From JBCBKU01 sp038521345 (GTDB taxonomy: Bacteria; Pseudomonadota; Alphaproteobacteria; Rhodobacterales; Rhodobacteraceae), in NCBI GenBank assembly GCA_038521345.1, contig JBCBKU010000004.1, positions 179,280 through 243,279 of the forward strand: 64,000 bases of DNA, read 5' to 3'. The stretch's first letter is position 1, and each line of letters opens with the position of its first letter. Both the position numbers and the translations under genes were made by a program. The notes under the pieces were generated by a model, which made no database searches, was not told the origin of the DNA, and saw only the letters and a list, made by a program, of their open reading frames with translations. Positions 35,094 through 44,698 of this stretch are shown piece by piece.

Positions 35094-36404
35094 ATGCCCA
35101 CTGAAATCCTGATGCCTGCGCTGTCGCCCACGATGGAGGAAGGCACCCTCGCCAAATGGCTCGTCAAGGAGGGCGATAGCGTCGCCTCGGGCGATCTTTT
35201 GGCCGAGATCGAGACCGACAAGGCGACAATGGAATTCGAGGCGGTCGACGAGGGAACCGTGGGCAAGATCCTGATCGCGGAAGGCACGGAAGGCGTGGCC
35301 GTGAACACACCGATCGCGGTCCTCTTGGAAGACGGCGAAAGCGCCGACGATATCGGAGCCGCTGCGAGTCCGGCGCCCGCACCTGCCGAACCCGCGCCTG
35401 CCGCGGCCAAAGCATCCCCCGACGCACCGCGGACCAACGGAGCGGCTGCACCGGCATCGCAATCTGCGCCCGGGTCACGGGTCTTTGCTTCGCCCCTCGC
35501 GCGCCGTATCGCCGCCGATAAAGGACTGGATCTGTCCCACATCAAGGGCTCGGGTCCTCATGGCCGTATCGTGAAAGCAGATGTGGAACAGGCGAAGCCT
35601 GTTGCGGCACCGGCTTCTGCTCCTGCTCAGGCGGGCAAGACCGAGGCACCCACCAAACCTCAATCGGCAACCGGTCCGGGCGCCGACATGGTTCTGCGAA
35701 TGTACGAGGACCGGGAGACCACCGTGGTGCCGCTCGACGGTATGCGCAAGACGATCGCAGCGCGCTTGACCGAGGCCAAGCAATCGATTCCGCATTTCTA
35801 TCTGCGCCGCGACATCCACCTTGACGCGCTGCTTGCGTTTCGGGCTGATCTCAACGGGAAATTGGCGGATCGCGGCGTGAAGCTGTCGGTCAATGATTTC
35901 ATCATCAAAGCCTGCGCCATCGCGCTCCAGCAGGTGCCCGCCGCCAACGCGGTCTGGGCCGGCGACAGGATCCTCAAGCTTTCGCCGTCTGACGTGGCCG
36001 TGGCCGTGGCCATCGAAGGGGGGCTCTTCACACCAGTTCTGAAGGACGCGCACCTCAAGTCTCTTTCGGCGCTTTCGGCCGAGATGAAAGATCTGGCTGC
36101 GCGAGCCCGCGAGCGGAAGCTTGCACCGCATGAATACCAGGGCGGCAGTTTTGCGATCTCCAACCTCGGAATGTTCGGGATCGACAATTTCGACGCTGTC
36201 ATAAACCCGCCCCACGGATCAATACTCGCAGTCGGAGCGGGCGTGAAGAAACCGGTTGTGGGCGAAGAGGGTGCGGTGACGGTGGCGACGGTTATGTCTG
36301 TCACGCTCTCAGTCGATCACCGGGTGATCGATGGCGCACTCGGCGCAGAATTCCTAGGCGCTATTCGAGACAACCTCGAAAACCCAATTGCCATGCTGGC
36401 CTGA
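35094..36404 (+). CDS. pdhC: Pyruvate dehydrogenase E2: dihydrolipoyllysine-residue acetyltransferase
   Basis: E2 forms the core of the complex and passes the acetyl group to CoA. The 436-aa protein has a lipoyl domain (1-82, lysine in IETDKATMEFEAV) and an Ala/Pro-rich linker. An E1/E3-binding domain follows at about 130-165 (FASPLARRIAADKGLDLSHI then GSGPHGRIVKADVE). After a second linker comes the catalytic domain, ending with the active-site motif VDHRVIDGALGAEFLGAI. No E3 (lpd) gene follows; the operon ends here and cysE converges. E3 must be encoded elsewhere. Confidence 0.96.
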   Translation: MPTEILMPALSPTMEEGTLAKWLVKEGDSVASGDLLAEIETDKATMEFEAVDEGTVGKILIAEGTEGVAVNTPIAVLLEDGESADDIGAAASPAPAPAEPAPAAAKASPDAPRTNGAAAPASQSAPGSRVFASPLARRIAADKGLDLSHIKGSGPHGRIVKADVEQAKPVAAPASAPAQAGKTEAPTKPQSATGPGADMVLRMYEDRETTVVPLDGMRKTIAARLTEAKQSIPHFYLRRDIHLDALLAFRADLNGKLADRGVKLSVNDFIIKACAIALQQVPAANAVWAGDRILKLSPSDVAVAVAIEGGLFTPVLKDAHLKSLSALSAEMKDLAARARERKLAPHEYQGGSFAISNLGMFGIDNFDAVINPPHGSILAVGAGVKKPVVGEEGAVTVATVMSVTLSVDHRVIDGALGAEFLGAIRDNLENPIAMLA

Positions 36405-36506
36405 AGCGCGGCCTATAGGGATCAACTACTGGTCACTTGAGATATAGGAACCAACCAAGATCCGACCTCGTCACACGACTTGCTTCGTGGCGGGACCGGC
36501 AAACAT

Positions 36507-37334
36507 TCAAACGGTCTCGCCACCCTGGGGGGCAGCGTTCAACAGTTGATCCATTGTGATGGATGGCTGATCGCAACCAGCTTCACCAACAATCTTCGCC
36601 GGAACCCCCGCCACAGTCTTGCACGGCGGCACTTCATGCAGAACAACCGATCCCGCAGCGATGCGACTGCAGGATCCTACCTTGATATTGCCAAGCACCT
36701 TGGCGCCAGCGCCAATTAGCACGCCGTTCCCGATCTTCGGATGGCGGTCATCATCTTCTTTGCCGGTGCCGCCCAGCGTCACTGAATGCAGCATCGAAAC
36801 ATTGTCACCAACGACGGCCGTTTCTCCGATGACGATTGAGTGGGCGTGGTCGATCATGATCCCCTGCCCGATCCGGGCTGCCGGATGAATGTCGATCCCG
36901 AACATCTCCGAAATGCGCATCTGGAAAAAGTAGGCCAGATCGCGACGACCCTGCACCCAAAGCGCGTGGCCAATACGGTAGGATTGGACCGCCTGGAAGC
37001 CCTTGAAATAAAGGAGCGGCTGAATCAATCGCTGGCACGCCGGGTCGCGCTCAAGCACCGCCACAAGATCGGATCGCGCTGCGGCCACCAGCTCCGGCGC
37101 ACCTTGATAGATGTCGTCGATGATCTCTCCGAGCAGTTGCTCGGGCATCTCGCTCGATGTCAGCTTCTGCGACAGTCGAAAGGCCAAAGCCCGAGCCAGA
37201 GACTTGTGGTGGAGAATGGAAGAGTGAACCATCCCGCCCAACAAGGGCTCATCCCGAATGGCTTCCTCAGCTTCGTCGGTGATCCGCGTCCAGATCGGAT
37301 CAAGTTCGGTAATCTGTCGCTTCGTTTCGGCCAT
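36507..37334 (-). CDS. cysE: Serine O-acetyltransferase
   Basis: CysE acetylates L-serine with acetyl-CoA, the first committed step of cysteine synthesis. The 275-aa protein has the N-terminal helical domain (EEAIRDEPLLGGMVHSSILH), FQAVQSYRIGHALWVQGRRD and the left-handed beta-helix with hexapeptide repeats: IDHAHSIVIGETAVVGDNVS and GNGVLIGAGAKVLGNIKVGS. The catalytic His lies in DIHPAARIGQGIMIDHAHS. The start at MAETKRQITELD is preferred. cysE at the distal end of the gene transfer agent cluster is a conserved neighbourhood in Rhodobacterales. Confidence 0.96.
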   Translation of the reverse strand: MAETKRQITELDPIWTRITDEAEEAIRDEPLLGGMVHSSILHHKSLARALAFRLSQKLTSSEMPEQLLGEIIDDIYQGAPELVAAARSDLVAVLERDPACQRLIQPLLYFKGFQAVQSYRIGHALWVQGRRDLAYFFQMRISEMFGIDIHPAARIGQGIMIDHAHSIVIGETAVVGDNVSMLHSVTLGGTGKEDDDRHPKIGNGVLIGAGAKVLGNIKVGSCSRIAAGSVVLHEVPPCKTVAGVPAKIVGEAGCDQPSITMDQLLNAAPQGGETV

Positions 37335-37443
37335 AACTGCTCTCCGATGCGCCCTCGCTCGCACCATACGCGCGCCGGCCATCCAGCAAAAGCCAAAACC
37401 CCGACGGGGCGATCACGACACCTCCATCGGACCTCGGCTAGCC

Positions 37444-38160
37444 CTAGGTCGAGATGGGAATTGCAAACTCCACCAAGTGGACCGCCAGTCGGACCGAACC
37501 GCCAGCAAAGTCCCCACCAGTCGCCGTCAGTGTCAACGGCGTTGGCGCGTAGTAGGCCTGTGGCGAAGCCGTGACCCCGCGCACGAATGATCCGGCAGCG
37601 ACACCAAGACCACTTCCGTAGCGGTCAGCCGACACGCCATCGATCCCCAATTGCCAGGCGGTGGCCGCACCCGTGATCGCCACCGTCACCCGCCCGGTGA
37701 TGGCAAGTAAAAGACAGTCGGCGGGGATTATCGCGTTTGTCGTGGAAAACGCGCCCGCTCCCAACACATGATCGAACTCGATCGTCCGGATCATCGCTCC
37801 GGACCCGGCTTCCGTCTGGGTCACGGCACCCGAAACCCAAAGTGTTCCGTCATGCACCGCCCGCGCGCCCTCATCGGTGATCCAAGCCTGCCATCCGCGG
37901 GCAGGCTCGATGAACTCCCATCCTCCATTCGCCGCCACCGCGACCGCACCGTCCCGTCCCGACCATTCATTCACAGCGCCAGAGGGGACGCCGTAGGTGG
38001 AACCTTCGGCGGCGCCGCTCGGCGGAACAGATACCGAGCGTGAGGCCAACACCAGCTGACTGACCGCATCAATTCGTGACAACGCCTCGTTGACCGTCAC
38101 GTGCTTTTGCGCCTGGCTGGCCTGAAGAAGCTTCAAGCCCAATCGAGTTGTTTCAGACAT
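37444..38160 (-). CDS. DUF2793 protein, probable gene transfer agent tail fibre
   Basis: The 238-aa product matches DUF2793: LGLKLLQASQAQKHVTVNEA at the N-terminus, GAAEGSTYGVPSGAVNEWSG and WEFIEPARGWQAWITDEGAR, then a beta-rich C-terminal half (DHVLGAGAFSTTNAIIPADC). DUF2793 occurs in tail-fibre proteins of gene transfer agents and related phages. The ATG overlaps the end of gp15 by 8 nt, so it is translationally coupled to the particle genes. It would form or attach receptor-binding fibres; the receptor is unknown. It lies immediately before cysE. Confidence 0.82.
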   Translation of the reverse strand: MSETTRLGLKLLQASQAQKHVTVNEALSRIDAVSQLVLASRSVSVPPSGAAEGSTYGVPSGAVNEWSGRDGAVAVAANGGWEFIEPARGWQAWITDEGARAVHDGTLWVSGAVTQTEAGSGAMIRTIEFDHVLGAGAFSTTNAIIPADCLLLAITGRVTVAITGAATAWQLGIDGVSADRYGSGLGVAAGSFVRGVTASPQAYYAPTPLTLTATGGDFAGGSVRLAVHLVEFAIPIST

Positions 38161-41100
38161 CCACCAAAATCCTTCTGAAAGGTCCCGGTCCAAACTGTTC
38201 AGACACTTGGGCAATTTCGATGTCGAACGGCGCAACGACGCCGTCGGCAGCCTGTTCGGCCGCAGTATAGATCCAGTCCACCTGGTCCAGCTCGATTTCC
38301 CGAACCAGGCCAGGACTTAGGACCCGCAGAAGATACCGCTCGGTCGCTTCGCCAAGCGGCACGTCTAGGCCTTCCCACGTATCACCATCGATCCGCGTTC
38401 TCCGGATCCAAGTGATCGACAATCCACCATCCAATCTACGTCGGGCCTGGACATGGACAGGCGCAAAGGGTCGAAGCCCAACTCCAGGAAACGCCCGCGT
38501 CTCCTCCACATAAACCGGATGATCATATGACTGCGCAGCGGGACCGATGCGATAGGTGCGCGCCAACCCGCGGGCCGACGATGGAAGGCTCAGCTGAGGT
38601 TGCGCCCCATCGATCAACACGAAACGGCTTCCAACGGGCCACTCGGACGGCATGATTGCCTCGGTTCCCGCTTGCCCACGCAGGCGCATGGAAAGATCCC
38701 AAACACCGGGCTCCACCGGTTGTGCCCCAGCAAATTGAAAGACTTCCCAGACATCCGTCATGCCATTGCCAATCGCTGCAATATTGGTTCCGTTCAGAAC
38801 GGCGGCCTCTGTCGCGGCCGAGAGGTCCCCCCGATAAAGTCGGACGCGCAGTGCTGGACCGCGGTCCCATCGCGACGGTTCCGCGGACCCCATCGCACTG
38901 AGTGTCACCCCAAGAACCGACGGAGCTTCGACAGTGGTGTCCAAGGAGTAACCCGATCCGTCTGCGGAGCGGACCACAGCAACGGGGCCCGGCCAAGGCT
39001 CGGCAGTCACCGCAATCCGCGGCGCATGTGGTAATTCGTCACCGCGAATAATCGGGAGATCCAAGAAGGTCGGAAACACCGGTGTTGGTGACACAAACGA
39101 CCTCACTGCCGGCAGAGCCTCAACGGCGTCGCTCGGTTGATAGACCTCGCGTTCTGACCTGACCGCCTCTATCAGCGTGAACCCGCCGACTTCGACATTG
39201 TCCACCCGATAGGTTGCGGAGCCAGCGCCGGCCTCAATCTCGATGACATCGCCCGCACCAACTGATCGTGCAGATGGAGGAAGCGCGAACTGAATTCGAT
39301 CCTTGGCAATTCGTGCCTCAGCCAGCCACCGCTCGGCGACACCTCGCGCCTCCTCTCCCGTGAGAACAAGTGGCACATCATCCTCTGCGACACCCGGGAC
39401 GGTGTCATCGGGAAACACAGCTTCCGCCAGCCGCGCCTCGTAGTCGCCATCCGACTCCACGTAACCGATGCGCAACCTGCCGGCAATTTCCGCCTCTGGC
39501 GCTCGCACGACCTCGAGATCACCTGAGGTCTCGTCCGTGGCCGCAAACAGGGCCCTATCCAATCGTTTGGACCCAACACTCGATCGGGACCGAAACGTCA
39601 GTGTCCCATCGCGTTCGATGGCATCTGCACCATAGGCCATAAGCAGCGGTTGCAAGGCGCTTCTTCCGGTGCCGATCTGATCGATGGAATAGCCTTTGAC
39701 GAGTCCGTAGAGCTCGGTCGTGTCGATCGCAGTGACACCTGAATTCCCGCTGATCTCGGCCACCACCGAAGCAAGGGTCCGTGACGAAAGACGTCCATTC
39801 AGCCAATGGCCACGCGCATAATTGCCACCATCGCTCCAAAGCTCTGAATTGGCCGGGAAATAGGGATACGGTCGCGTGTCCCAAGCCCACGCAAAGACCC
39901 TGCCCGTGTCGATCATCGAACCGCCATAGATGTCCGATACCGGGTTGTTGGACGGGTCACTCCAATACCCGCACACAGCCCGAAGGTACTGGCGCTGGAT
40001 AAGGTCGTCGCGGTTGCCGTTCGACCATACGGGTCGCGCGGCTTCAGACGATCGAACGTCAAGAAAGACATTCGGCTGATTGGTGCCTTTGTCGATCGCG
40101 GGACAGCCGATTTCGGTAAACCAAATCGGCTTGCCCCTCGGTTGCCATCCGGTTGATGTGCTTTGGCGGATCCCGCCTATTCGCTCGTGGTGCGCACGCG
40201 ACCACCAGTTGCGAATGTCCTTGTAGCGAAACACCCAAGGCTCGCCATACGCACCATCCATGATGGGTTGCCGATTCTGCGCTGCTGCAACCTCTGGCGC
40301 GCCGTAGTACCAATCGTACCCCTCGCCGCCTTCAATGTTTCCCGTAAGATAGTCCAGATTGTAAATCGACCCGAAGGCGGAATCCGCGTGGTCGTACCCC
40401 TCCCGCCAATCCGAAAGCGGCATGTAATTGTCGATACCGACGAAATCGATCGCGTCGTCGGACCATAGCGGGTCGAGGTGAAAGAAAACGTCTCCTGTTC
40501 CATCCTGCGGATGAAATCCAAAGTACTCGGTCCAATCGGCGGCGTATCCAATCTTCGTGTCCGGCCCCAAGATCGTTCGTACATCGGATGCCAGTTGCCG
40601 CAGTGCCTCCACCGCCGGAAAACTGTTGGCGGCCCCTCGGATCTGCGTGAGTCCGCGCATCTCCGAGCCAATGCAAAAGGCCGCCACACCCCCCGCAGCC
40701 GCGCACAGATGTGCATAGTGCAGTATGAACCGGCGATAGGACGCCTCCGGCGGCCCCGCATAAGTGACGGCGCCGTCTGACGAAACGAAATCGTCCGGCG
40801 AAGCGGCACCAAAGAAGGCCGCGACCTCAGCCTCGGCGGTTTCGGTGCCGTCCGGTGATCCCGGAATACCGGGCGCTTTGGATGTCGTGATCCGTCCACG
40901 CCAGGGAAGCGCCGGCTGACCTGTCTCACCATTCAACGGATTGAGAAGCGTATTGCCCTCAAGCTGTTCCATCAGGAGGAAGGGATAGAACATAACGGCC
41001 GAACCGCGTGCCGCCAGCGCCTCAATAGCTTCAACAACGGACGCGTCCGACGGTGTTCCTCCGTAGATCACCCGACCATCCACCTTTGGCAGTACGCCCG

Positions 41101-42085
41101 CTGCGCTCCTCGCGACGCCGGACACCCGCCAGGGCATTTCAACACCGTCCACGTCCGCCTGTTCGACCTTGGGTTCAACCTTGCAAGCACCGCAGCGGAG
41201 GTCATCTCCGAACCAGGAAACTACGAGCGACACGGCTTCGATCGCCGGAAGATCTCCGTGCAAAGCATCAACCGACTTGGAGAAATCGGTTTGGCCACCC
41301 GGCGTGTTGACGTTGGCCGAACGGCTGTTTCCAGGCTCAGTCTCGAACCGAACGGGGGTGGTTGCTAAAGCATACTCACCTGTTCCGGGGATGAGGGCCA
41401 CGGCTTTCAGGTCGCTGGTCACTCCTGCGGCATCGCCTTGATCCGCTCGCGTCACTTCAAACGAAAACTGTGGAACTCGGTTCCCGAACCGGCCGAGTTC
41501 CAAGTCTTCAAGAACGACGTAGGCAACGCCACGAAAAGCCGGAACTTCTCCAATGCCTTCCACGGCTTCGATCTTCGGGTCTGGCAGCTGTTCCTCCGAC
41601 CCGTCATAAAACCGCAGGTTCAGCTCATCCAACCCGATCTCTTGTCCGTCGGCCCAGATCCGCCCGAGGCGTGTGACGCGCCCCCGGCCAACGGCGATGG
41701 CAAGACTGATCGAGTACGAATAGCTCGCTACCGTCGTCTGCGGCTGGCGACGCGATCCTTTCCCCGATCCACCAACAGTCTCGGTCGCCACGTCTTCAAG
41801 AAAGTCAGAAGCCCAAATGACCTGTCCCGCTACCCTTACACGGCCGTAGATGTCGCGTATGGCCGCCCCCTCCGAGGCGCTTGTCAGGCGAAGCCGGTCT
41901 GTCTTGCCCTGTTCAATTAGATCCGAACCACCCCCCAGTGCTCCCTGAAAGATGTTCCGATCAATTGCCTGACCCACAGTTGCGCCCACCGCGCGCCCAA
42001 GCACGACCGAAGACAGACCCAGAATGCCGCCGCCGAGCGAAGCGCCAGCCGCAGCGCCAACCGCAGAAAGAACAATCGTCGCCAT
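38153..42085 (-). CDS. Gene transfer agent gp15: baseplate hub/multidomain 'megatron' protein
   Basis: This is the largest structural protein of the particle (1310 aa), forming the tail tip that penetrates the recipient envelope. The N-terminus has a hydrophobic Gly/Ala stretch (AAAGASLGGGILGLSSVVLG). A TIM-barrel-like region (GTA_TIM) follows in the middle, with IDFVGIDNYMPLSDWREGYD and GKPIWFTEIGCPAIDKGTNQ. The C-terminal half is a beta-rich tail-tip region (LYGLVKGYSIDQIGTGRSAL). The ATG giving MATIVLSAVGAAAG shares one base with the gp14 stop. No frameshift is seen over almost 4 kb, which argues for a maintained function. Confidence 0.95.
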   Translation of the reverse strand: MATIVLSAVGAAAGASLGGGILGLSSVVLGRAVGATVGQAIDRNIFQGALGGGSDLIEQGKTDRLRLTSASEGAAIRDIYGRVRVAGQVIWASDFLEDVATETVGGSGKGSRRQPQTTVASYSYSISLAIAVGRGRVTRLGRIWADGQEIGLDELNLRFYDGSEEQLPDPKIEAVEGIGEVPAFRGVAYVVLEDLELGRFGNRVPQFSFEVTRADQGDAAGVTSDLKAVALIPGTGEYALATTPVRFETEPGNSRSANVNTPGGQTDFSKSVDALHGDLPAIEAVSLVVSWFGDDLRCGACKVEPKVEQADVDGVEMPWRVSGVARSAAGVLPKVDGRVIYGGTPSDASVVEAIEALAARGSAVMFYPFLLMEQLEGNTLLNPLNGETGQPALPWRGRITTSKAPGIPGSPDGTETAEAEVAAFFGAASPDDFVSSDGAVTYAGPPEASYRRFILHYAHLCAAAGGVAAFCIGSEMRGLTQIRGAANSFPAVEALRQLASDVRTILGPDTKIGYAADWTEYFGFHPQDGTGDVFFHLDPLWSDDAIDFVGIDNYMPLSDWREGYDHADSAFGSIYNLDYLTGNIEGGEGYDWYYGAPEVAAAQNRQPIMDGAYGEPWVFRYKDIRNWWSRAHHERIGGIRQSTSTGWQPRGKPIWFTEIGCPAIDKGTNQPNVFLDVRSSEAARPVWSNGNRDDLIQRQYLRAVCGYWSDPSNNPVSDIYGGSMIDTGRVFAWAWDTRPYPYFPANSELWSDGGNYARGHWLNGRLSSRTLASVVAEISGNSGVTAIDTTELYGLVKGYSIDQIGTGRSALQPLLMAYGADAIERDGTLTFRSRSSVGSKRLDRALFAATDETSGDLEVVRAPEAEIAGRLRIGYVESDGDYEARLAEAVFPDDTVPGVAEDDVPLVLTGEEARGVAERWLAEARIAKDRIQFALPPSARSVGAGDVIEIEAGAGSATYRVDNVEVGGFTLIEAVRSEREVYQPSDAVEALPAVRSFVSPTPVFPTFLDLPIIRGDELPHAPRIAVTAEPWPGPVAVVRSADGSGYSLDTTVEAPSVLGVTLSAMGSAEPSRWDRGPALRVRLYRGDLSAATEAAVLNGTNIAAIGNGMTDVWEVFQFAGAQPVEPGVWDLSMRLRGQAGTEAIMPSEWPVGSRFVLIDGAQPQLSLPSSARGLARTYRIGPAAQSYDHPVYVEETRAFPGVGLRPFAPVHVQARRRLDGGLSITWIRRTRIDGDTWEGLDVPLGEATERYLLRVLSPGLVREIELDQVDWIYTAAEQAADGVVAPFDIEIAQVSEQFGPGPFRRILVDV

Positions 42086-42510
42086 CAGCGGACTCCATCG
42101 GGAAACATGAACGCCGCAACCAGCCGTTTGCGCCACGGGGACGTCAGGTGGTTTTCGACGACACCATGCCGGTCATAGGCATGAATGAACTGGCTCGGTT
42201 CGGACAGAACGCCTAGGTGCTTTGCCACGGACCCGTCGCGCATCCGGAAAAGCAAGAGTGTGCCGGGAGTAATCGTCGCGAGGTCGCAAGGCAAAAAGAA
42301 CCGCTGCGCGACCGACCACAATACCTCCCTGCCGTCAGCTTCGGCCCAATCGCGGGTATAGGCCGGCAATCGCTCCGGTTCAGCACCGCAAACCTCCCGC
42401 CACACTCCACGGACAAGTCCAAGGCAATCCGCGCCGACGCCCAATTCCGAGGCCTGGTGCAGGTAAGGGGTGCCGATCCACCGACGCGCCGCGTCAACCA
42501 CCGGGTTCAT
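42085..42510 (-). CDS. Gene transfer agent gp14: NlpC/P60 tail peptidase
   Basis: This is a 141-aa cell-wall peptidase of the NlpC/P60 family located at the tail tip, thought to cut recipient peptidoglycan during DNA delivery. The catalytic cysteine is in ELGVGADCLGLVRGVWRE and the histidine in SVAKHLGVLSEPSQFIHAYD. A WIGTPYLHQASELG motif precedes them, as in the RcGTA protein. The start overlaps the end of gp13 by 4 nt, and the stop shares a base with the gp15 start. Confidence 0.93.
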   Translation of the reverse strand: MNPVVDAARRWIGTPYLHQASELGVGADCLGLVRGVWREVCGAEPERLPAYTRDWAEADGREVLWSVAQRFFLPCDLATITPGTLLLFRMRDGSVAKHLGVLSEPSQFIHAYDRHGVVENHLTSPWRKRLVAAFMFPDGVR

Positions 42511-43391
42511 GAGGCCAGGCTCCCGCCGTCATGGCCACCTGACGAGGTCGGATACGCAATCATCCAGTCTTCGCCCGGGATATGCGGAAATCCTCTGAAA
42601 TTTAGTATGTTGGCGAACTTTGCCTTACAGGTCTCGCGGCGTTTGTCGCACCCAGCCTCCAGGCGCACCCTCACACCGGCAGACACCTGGACGCGGAATG
42701 CCTCCCATGTTTCGATGGTTCGGGCCCCGTCGATGGTCCGATCGTTTTTGATGACCCCGACGAGCCCGGCGCCCGACCCGTCAAGCACCCGAAGCCGACC
42801 CCGCTCGAACCACCGCGGCTCGTAGGCCGCAAGTGCGCCAAACTCGAAAACCTTACCTTCAAGCACGCTCAATGCGGTCAATTCCGCCACAAAGCCTGGC
42901 TGATCGAGGTCGAAACGGCAGGATGCGTCGCCGAGGATCGCGCTGCAGGAACCCTGATAAACACGACCGACCGGACGGTTCAGGGCCTCGGACAGGCCGC
43001 GCAATTCGGCCCTGAATCCGCCAGCACTTCTGGTTATCTCACCTAGCGACCCTCGAAACTGCACCATCCGCTCTTCGACATCAGTCCAGTTGACCAGCCA
43101 TGACACCACACCCGCGCCGTCATACCGCCCGGCCGCAATCTCTTCATCCGTCAGAGACACGTGACTGAGCGCGCCCAGCGCCTCCGAGTTGTCGACCGAC
43201 AATCCGGTACTTTGCTGCAGAGCACGGGCGGTCAGACCGGTATCGGCTTTAAAAACAATGCCATCGAAAGCCAAATCACGATCGTGGTCGGTGAAACCGA
43301 AAACCTTGCCGTCTCGCCGCGTCAGGGCCCAGCACTGGCACGTCGTCGTCACGCCTGTTTGCAGATGCTGAAAAAGCTCTTCTTTCGCCAT
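42507..43391 (-). CDS. Gene transfer agent gp13: DUF2163/baseplate hub protein
   Basis: The 294-aa protein matches DUF2163 and its C-terminal companion domain. Seen are TTTCQCWALTRRDGKVFGFT and DHDRDLAFDGIVFKADTGLT at the N-terminus, YQGSCSAILGDASCRFDLDQ in the middle and EAGCDKRRETCKAKFANILN near the end. Cysteines are placed as in the iron-sulfur-binding hub protein of RcGTA, so a metal site is likely, by family knowledge. It overlaps gp14 by 4 nt and abuts gp12 by one shared base. Confidence 0.93.
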   Translation of the reverse strand: MAKEELFQHLQTGVTTTCQCWALTRRDGKVFGFTDHDRDLAFDGIVFKADTGLTARALQQSTGLSVDNSEALGALSHVSLTDEEIAAGRYDGAGVVSWLVNWTDVEERMVQFRGSLGEITRSAGGFRAELRGLSEALNRPVGRVYQGSCSAILGDASCRFDLDQPGFVAELTALSVLEGKVFEFGALAAYEPRWFERGRLRVLDGSGAGLVGVIKNDRTIDGARTIETWEAFRVQVSAGVRVRLEAGCDKRRETCKAKFANILNFRGFPHIPGEDWMIAYPTSSGGHDGGSLAS

Positions 43392-44023
43392 CAGACCCGA
43401 AGCTCCACCACCGGGACCGACGGCACCTCTCCGGCCTGAAAACTTGCCACAGACGACCGGATCGCATCGGTGTCGAAACGGACCGGCACGTCAAACTCAA
43501 AGCCCGCGGTCACCTCCACGCCTAAGTCTGGTGCATCCGAAAACTGGATCTCTCCGTTGGTGAGGTCGGCCGTGTAGTCAACCGTCTCAACCAACGGCGT
43601 CCCCTGAACACCGACCCGCAGCGTCCCGAGGACTGGCTTGGTGATGCTGCGGCGATAGGTTTGCGACCCCGACCGATATGTCTTGGCAAGCGAGAAGCGC
43701 GTGATCGCACCGTCTCCATGGCCGATGATCTGATCGGAGAAACTGGTCTCGGCCGATGGCCGGCATGACTTGAAGTCGGACCAGTCCTTCCACCGAAAAC
43801 CGTACAACTGGCCCTGCCGTGCCTCGAAGAACGCGATCAGTGTCTCGATATCGTCAAGCGAGCGCATCGAGACGCCCGCGTCATAGCGGCGCCGGGATTG
43901 GGCCCAGGGCGTATTGCGTTCCTCAAACCCATTCGCAAGCGCGACGATCTCGGTTCGCCGTTCAGGACCGCCAAGCGACCCAAAACTGAGATTGGCCGGA
44001 AATCGGACTTCGTGGAAACTCAT
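43391..44023 (-). CDS. Gene transfer agent gp12: DUF2460 distal tail protein
   Basis: The 210-aa protein belongs to DUF2460, the distal tail ring that joins tail tube and baseplate. It starts MSFHEVRFPANLSFGSLGGP and contains EERNTPWAQSRRRYDAGVSM, FEARQGQLYGFRWKDWSDFK and the C-terminal FDVPVRFDTDAIRSSVASFQ, all characteristic of the family. It is complete. Its stop shares a base with the gp13 start. Confidence 0.94.
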   Translation of the reverse strand: MSFHEVRFPANLSFGSLGGPERRTEIVALANGFEERNTPWAQSRRRYDAGVSMRSLDDIETLIAFFEARQGQLYGFRWKDWSDFKSCRPSAETSFSDQIIGHGDGAITRFSLAKTYRSGSQTYRRSITKPVLGTLRVGVQGTPLVETVDYTADLTNGEIQFSDAPDLGVEVTAGFEFDVPVRFDTDAIRSSVASFQAGEVPSVPVVELRV

Positions 44024-44032
44024 GGCAGATCC

Positions 44033-44695
44033 CTATCTGTTCCGCGTGCCGCGACCGACGGCCCGGCTCATTGCGGCGGCAATTTGGCTCTGGCTGCGTT
44101 CGAAACTGCGCGCATCGGGTGTGCTGATGTTCATCACAATCTGTACAGGCCGTGCCCCGCCTTCCGCACGAACACCGAGGCGCCCGTCTGACCCGCGGCT
44201 CAATGGCATAATTGCTTCTGGCCCCGCTTCACCCATCAAACCGGTGCCCCCGCGCATGGGAAAAGAGACAGGACCTGAAACGATTCCGCCCTGTGCAAAG
44301 GGCATCACCCGACCCTGGGCAAAACTCGCACCGTTCTCGAAAGGTAAAAGCCCTTGAACCACGCCCTCAACGCCTCGGGCCAATAGACCACCAAAGTGGT
44401 TGGTGACCGGGCGGAGCGCCGCGTTGTAGGCCGCATGGCTCATTGCCTCGGCAACCCCGCTCAGCGCATCCGACAGCTTCAACCCATCGAAGACCAGACC
44501 GTCGAACGACTTGCGAAGACCGCGGCTGATCCCGCTCGACAGGACCCGAACCTCCCGGCTCGTATCGGCGACTGTGGCCTGCATCCGCAATAGCTCGCGG
44601 TTAAACGCTGCGGCCACCACTTCAGCGCCGCCAAGCGAGCTTTCGAGGGTTTCGATCCGGCTGTCGAGGCCGCGCAATCCGTCAGTATCGTCCAT
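44033..44695 (-). CDS. Gene transfer agent gp11: tail tape measure protein
   Basis: This 220-aa protein sets tail length and occupies the tail lumen. It has an N-terminal helical/coiled-coil part (RELLRMQATVADTSREVRVL). A Gly/Phe-rich membrane-active segment (VTNHFGGLLARGVEGVVQGL and GASFAQGRVMPFAQGGIVSG) follows, with MRGGTGLMGEAGPEAIMPLS, a motif found at the end of many tape-measure proteins. It is much shorter than phage homologues, in line with the short tail of RcGTA. It lies 9 nt before gp12. Confidence 0.92.
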   Translation of the reverse strand: MDDTDGLRGLDSRIETLESSLGGAEVVAAAFNRELLRMQATVADTSREVRVLSSGISRGLRKSFDGLVFDGLKLSDALSGVAEAMSHAAYNAALRPVTNHFGGLLARGVEGVVQGLLPFENGASFAQGRVMPFAQGGIVSGPVSFPMRGGTGLMGEAGPEAIMPLSRGSDGRLGVRAEGGARPVQIVMNISTPDARSFERSQSQIAAAMSRAVGRGTRNR

Positions 44696-44698
44696 CGC

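Noticed and set aside
34181..35545. 454-codon open frame on the - strand
   Set aside because: Antisense to pdhB, the small gene and pdhC; its Ser/Ala-rich part only mirrors the lipoyl and linker codons.
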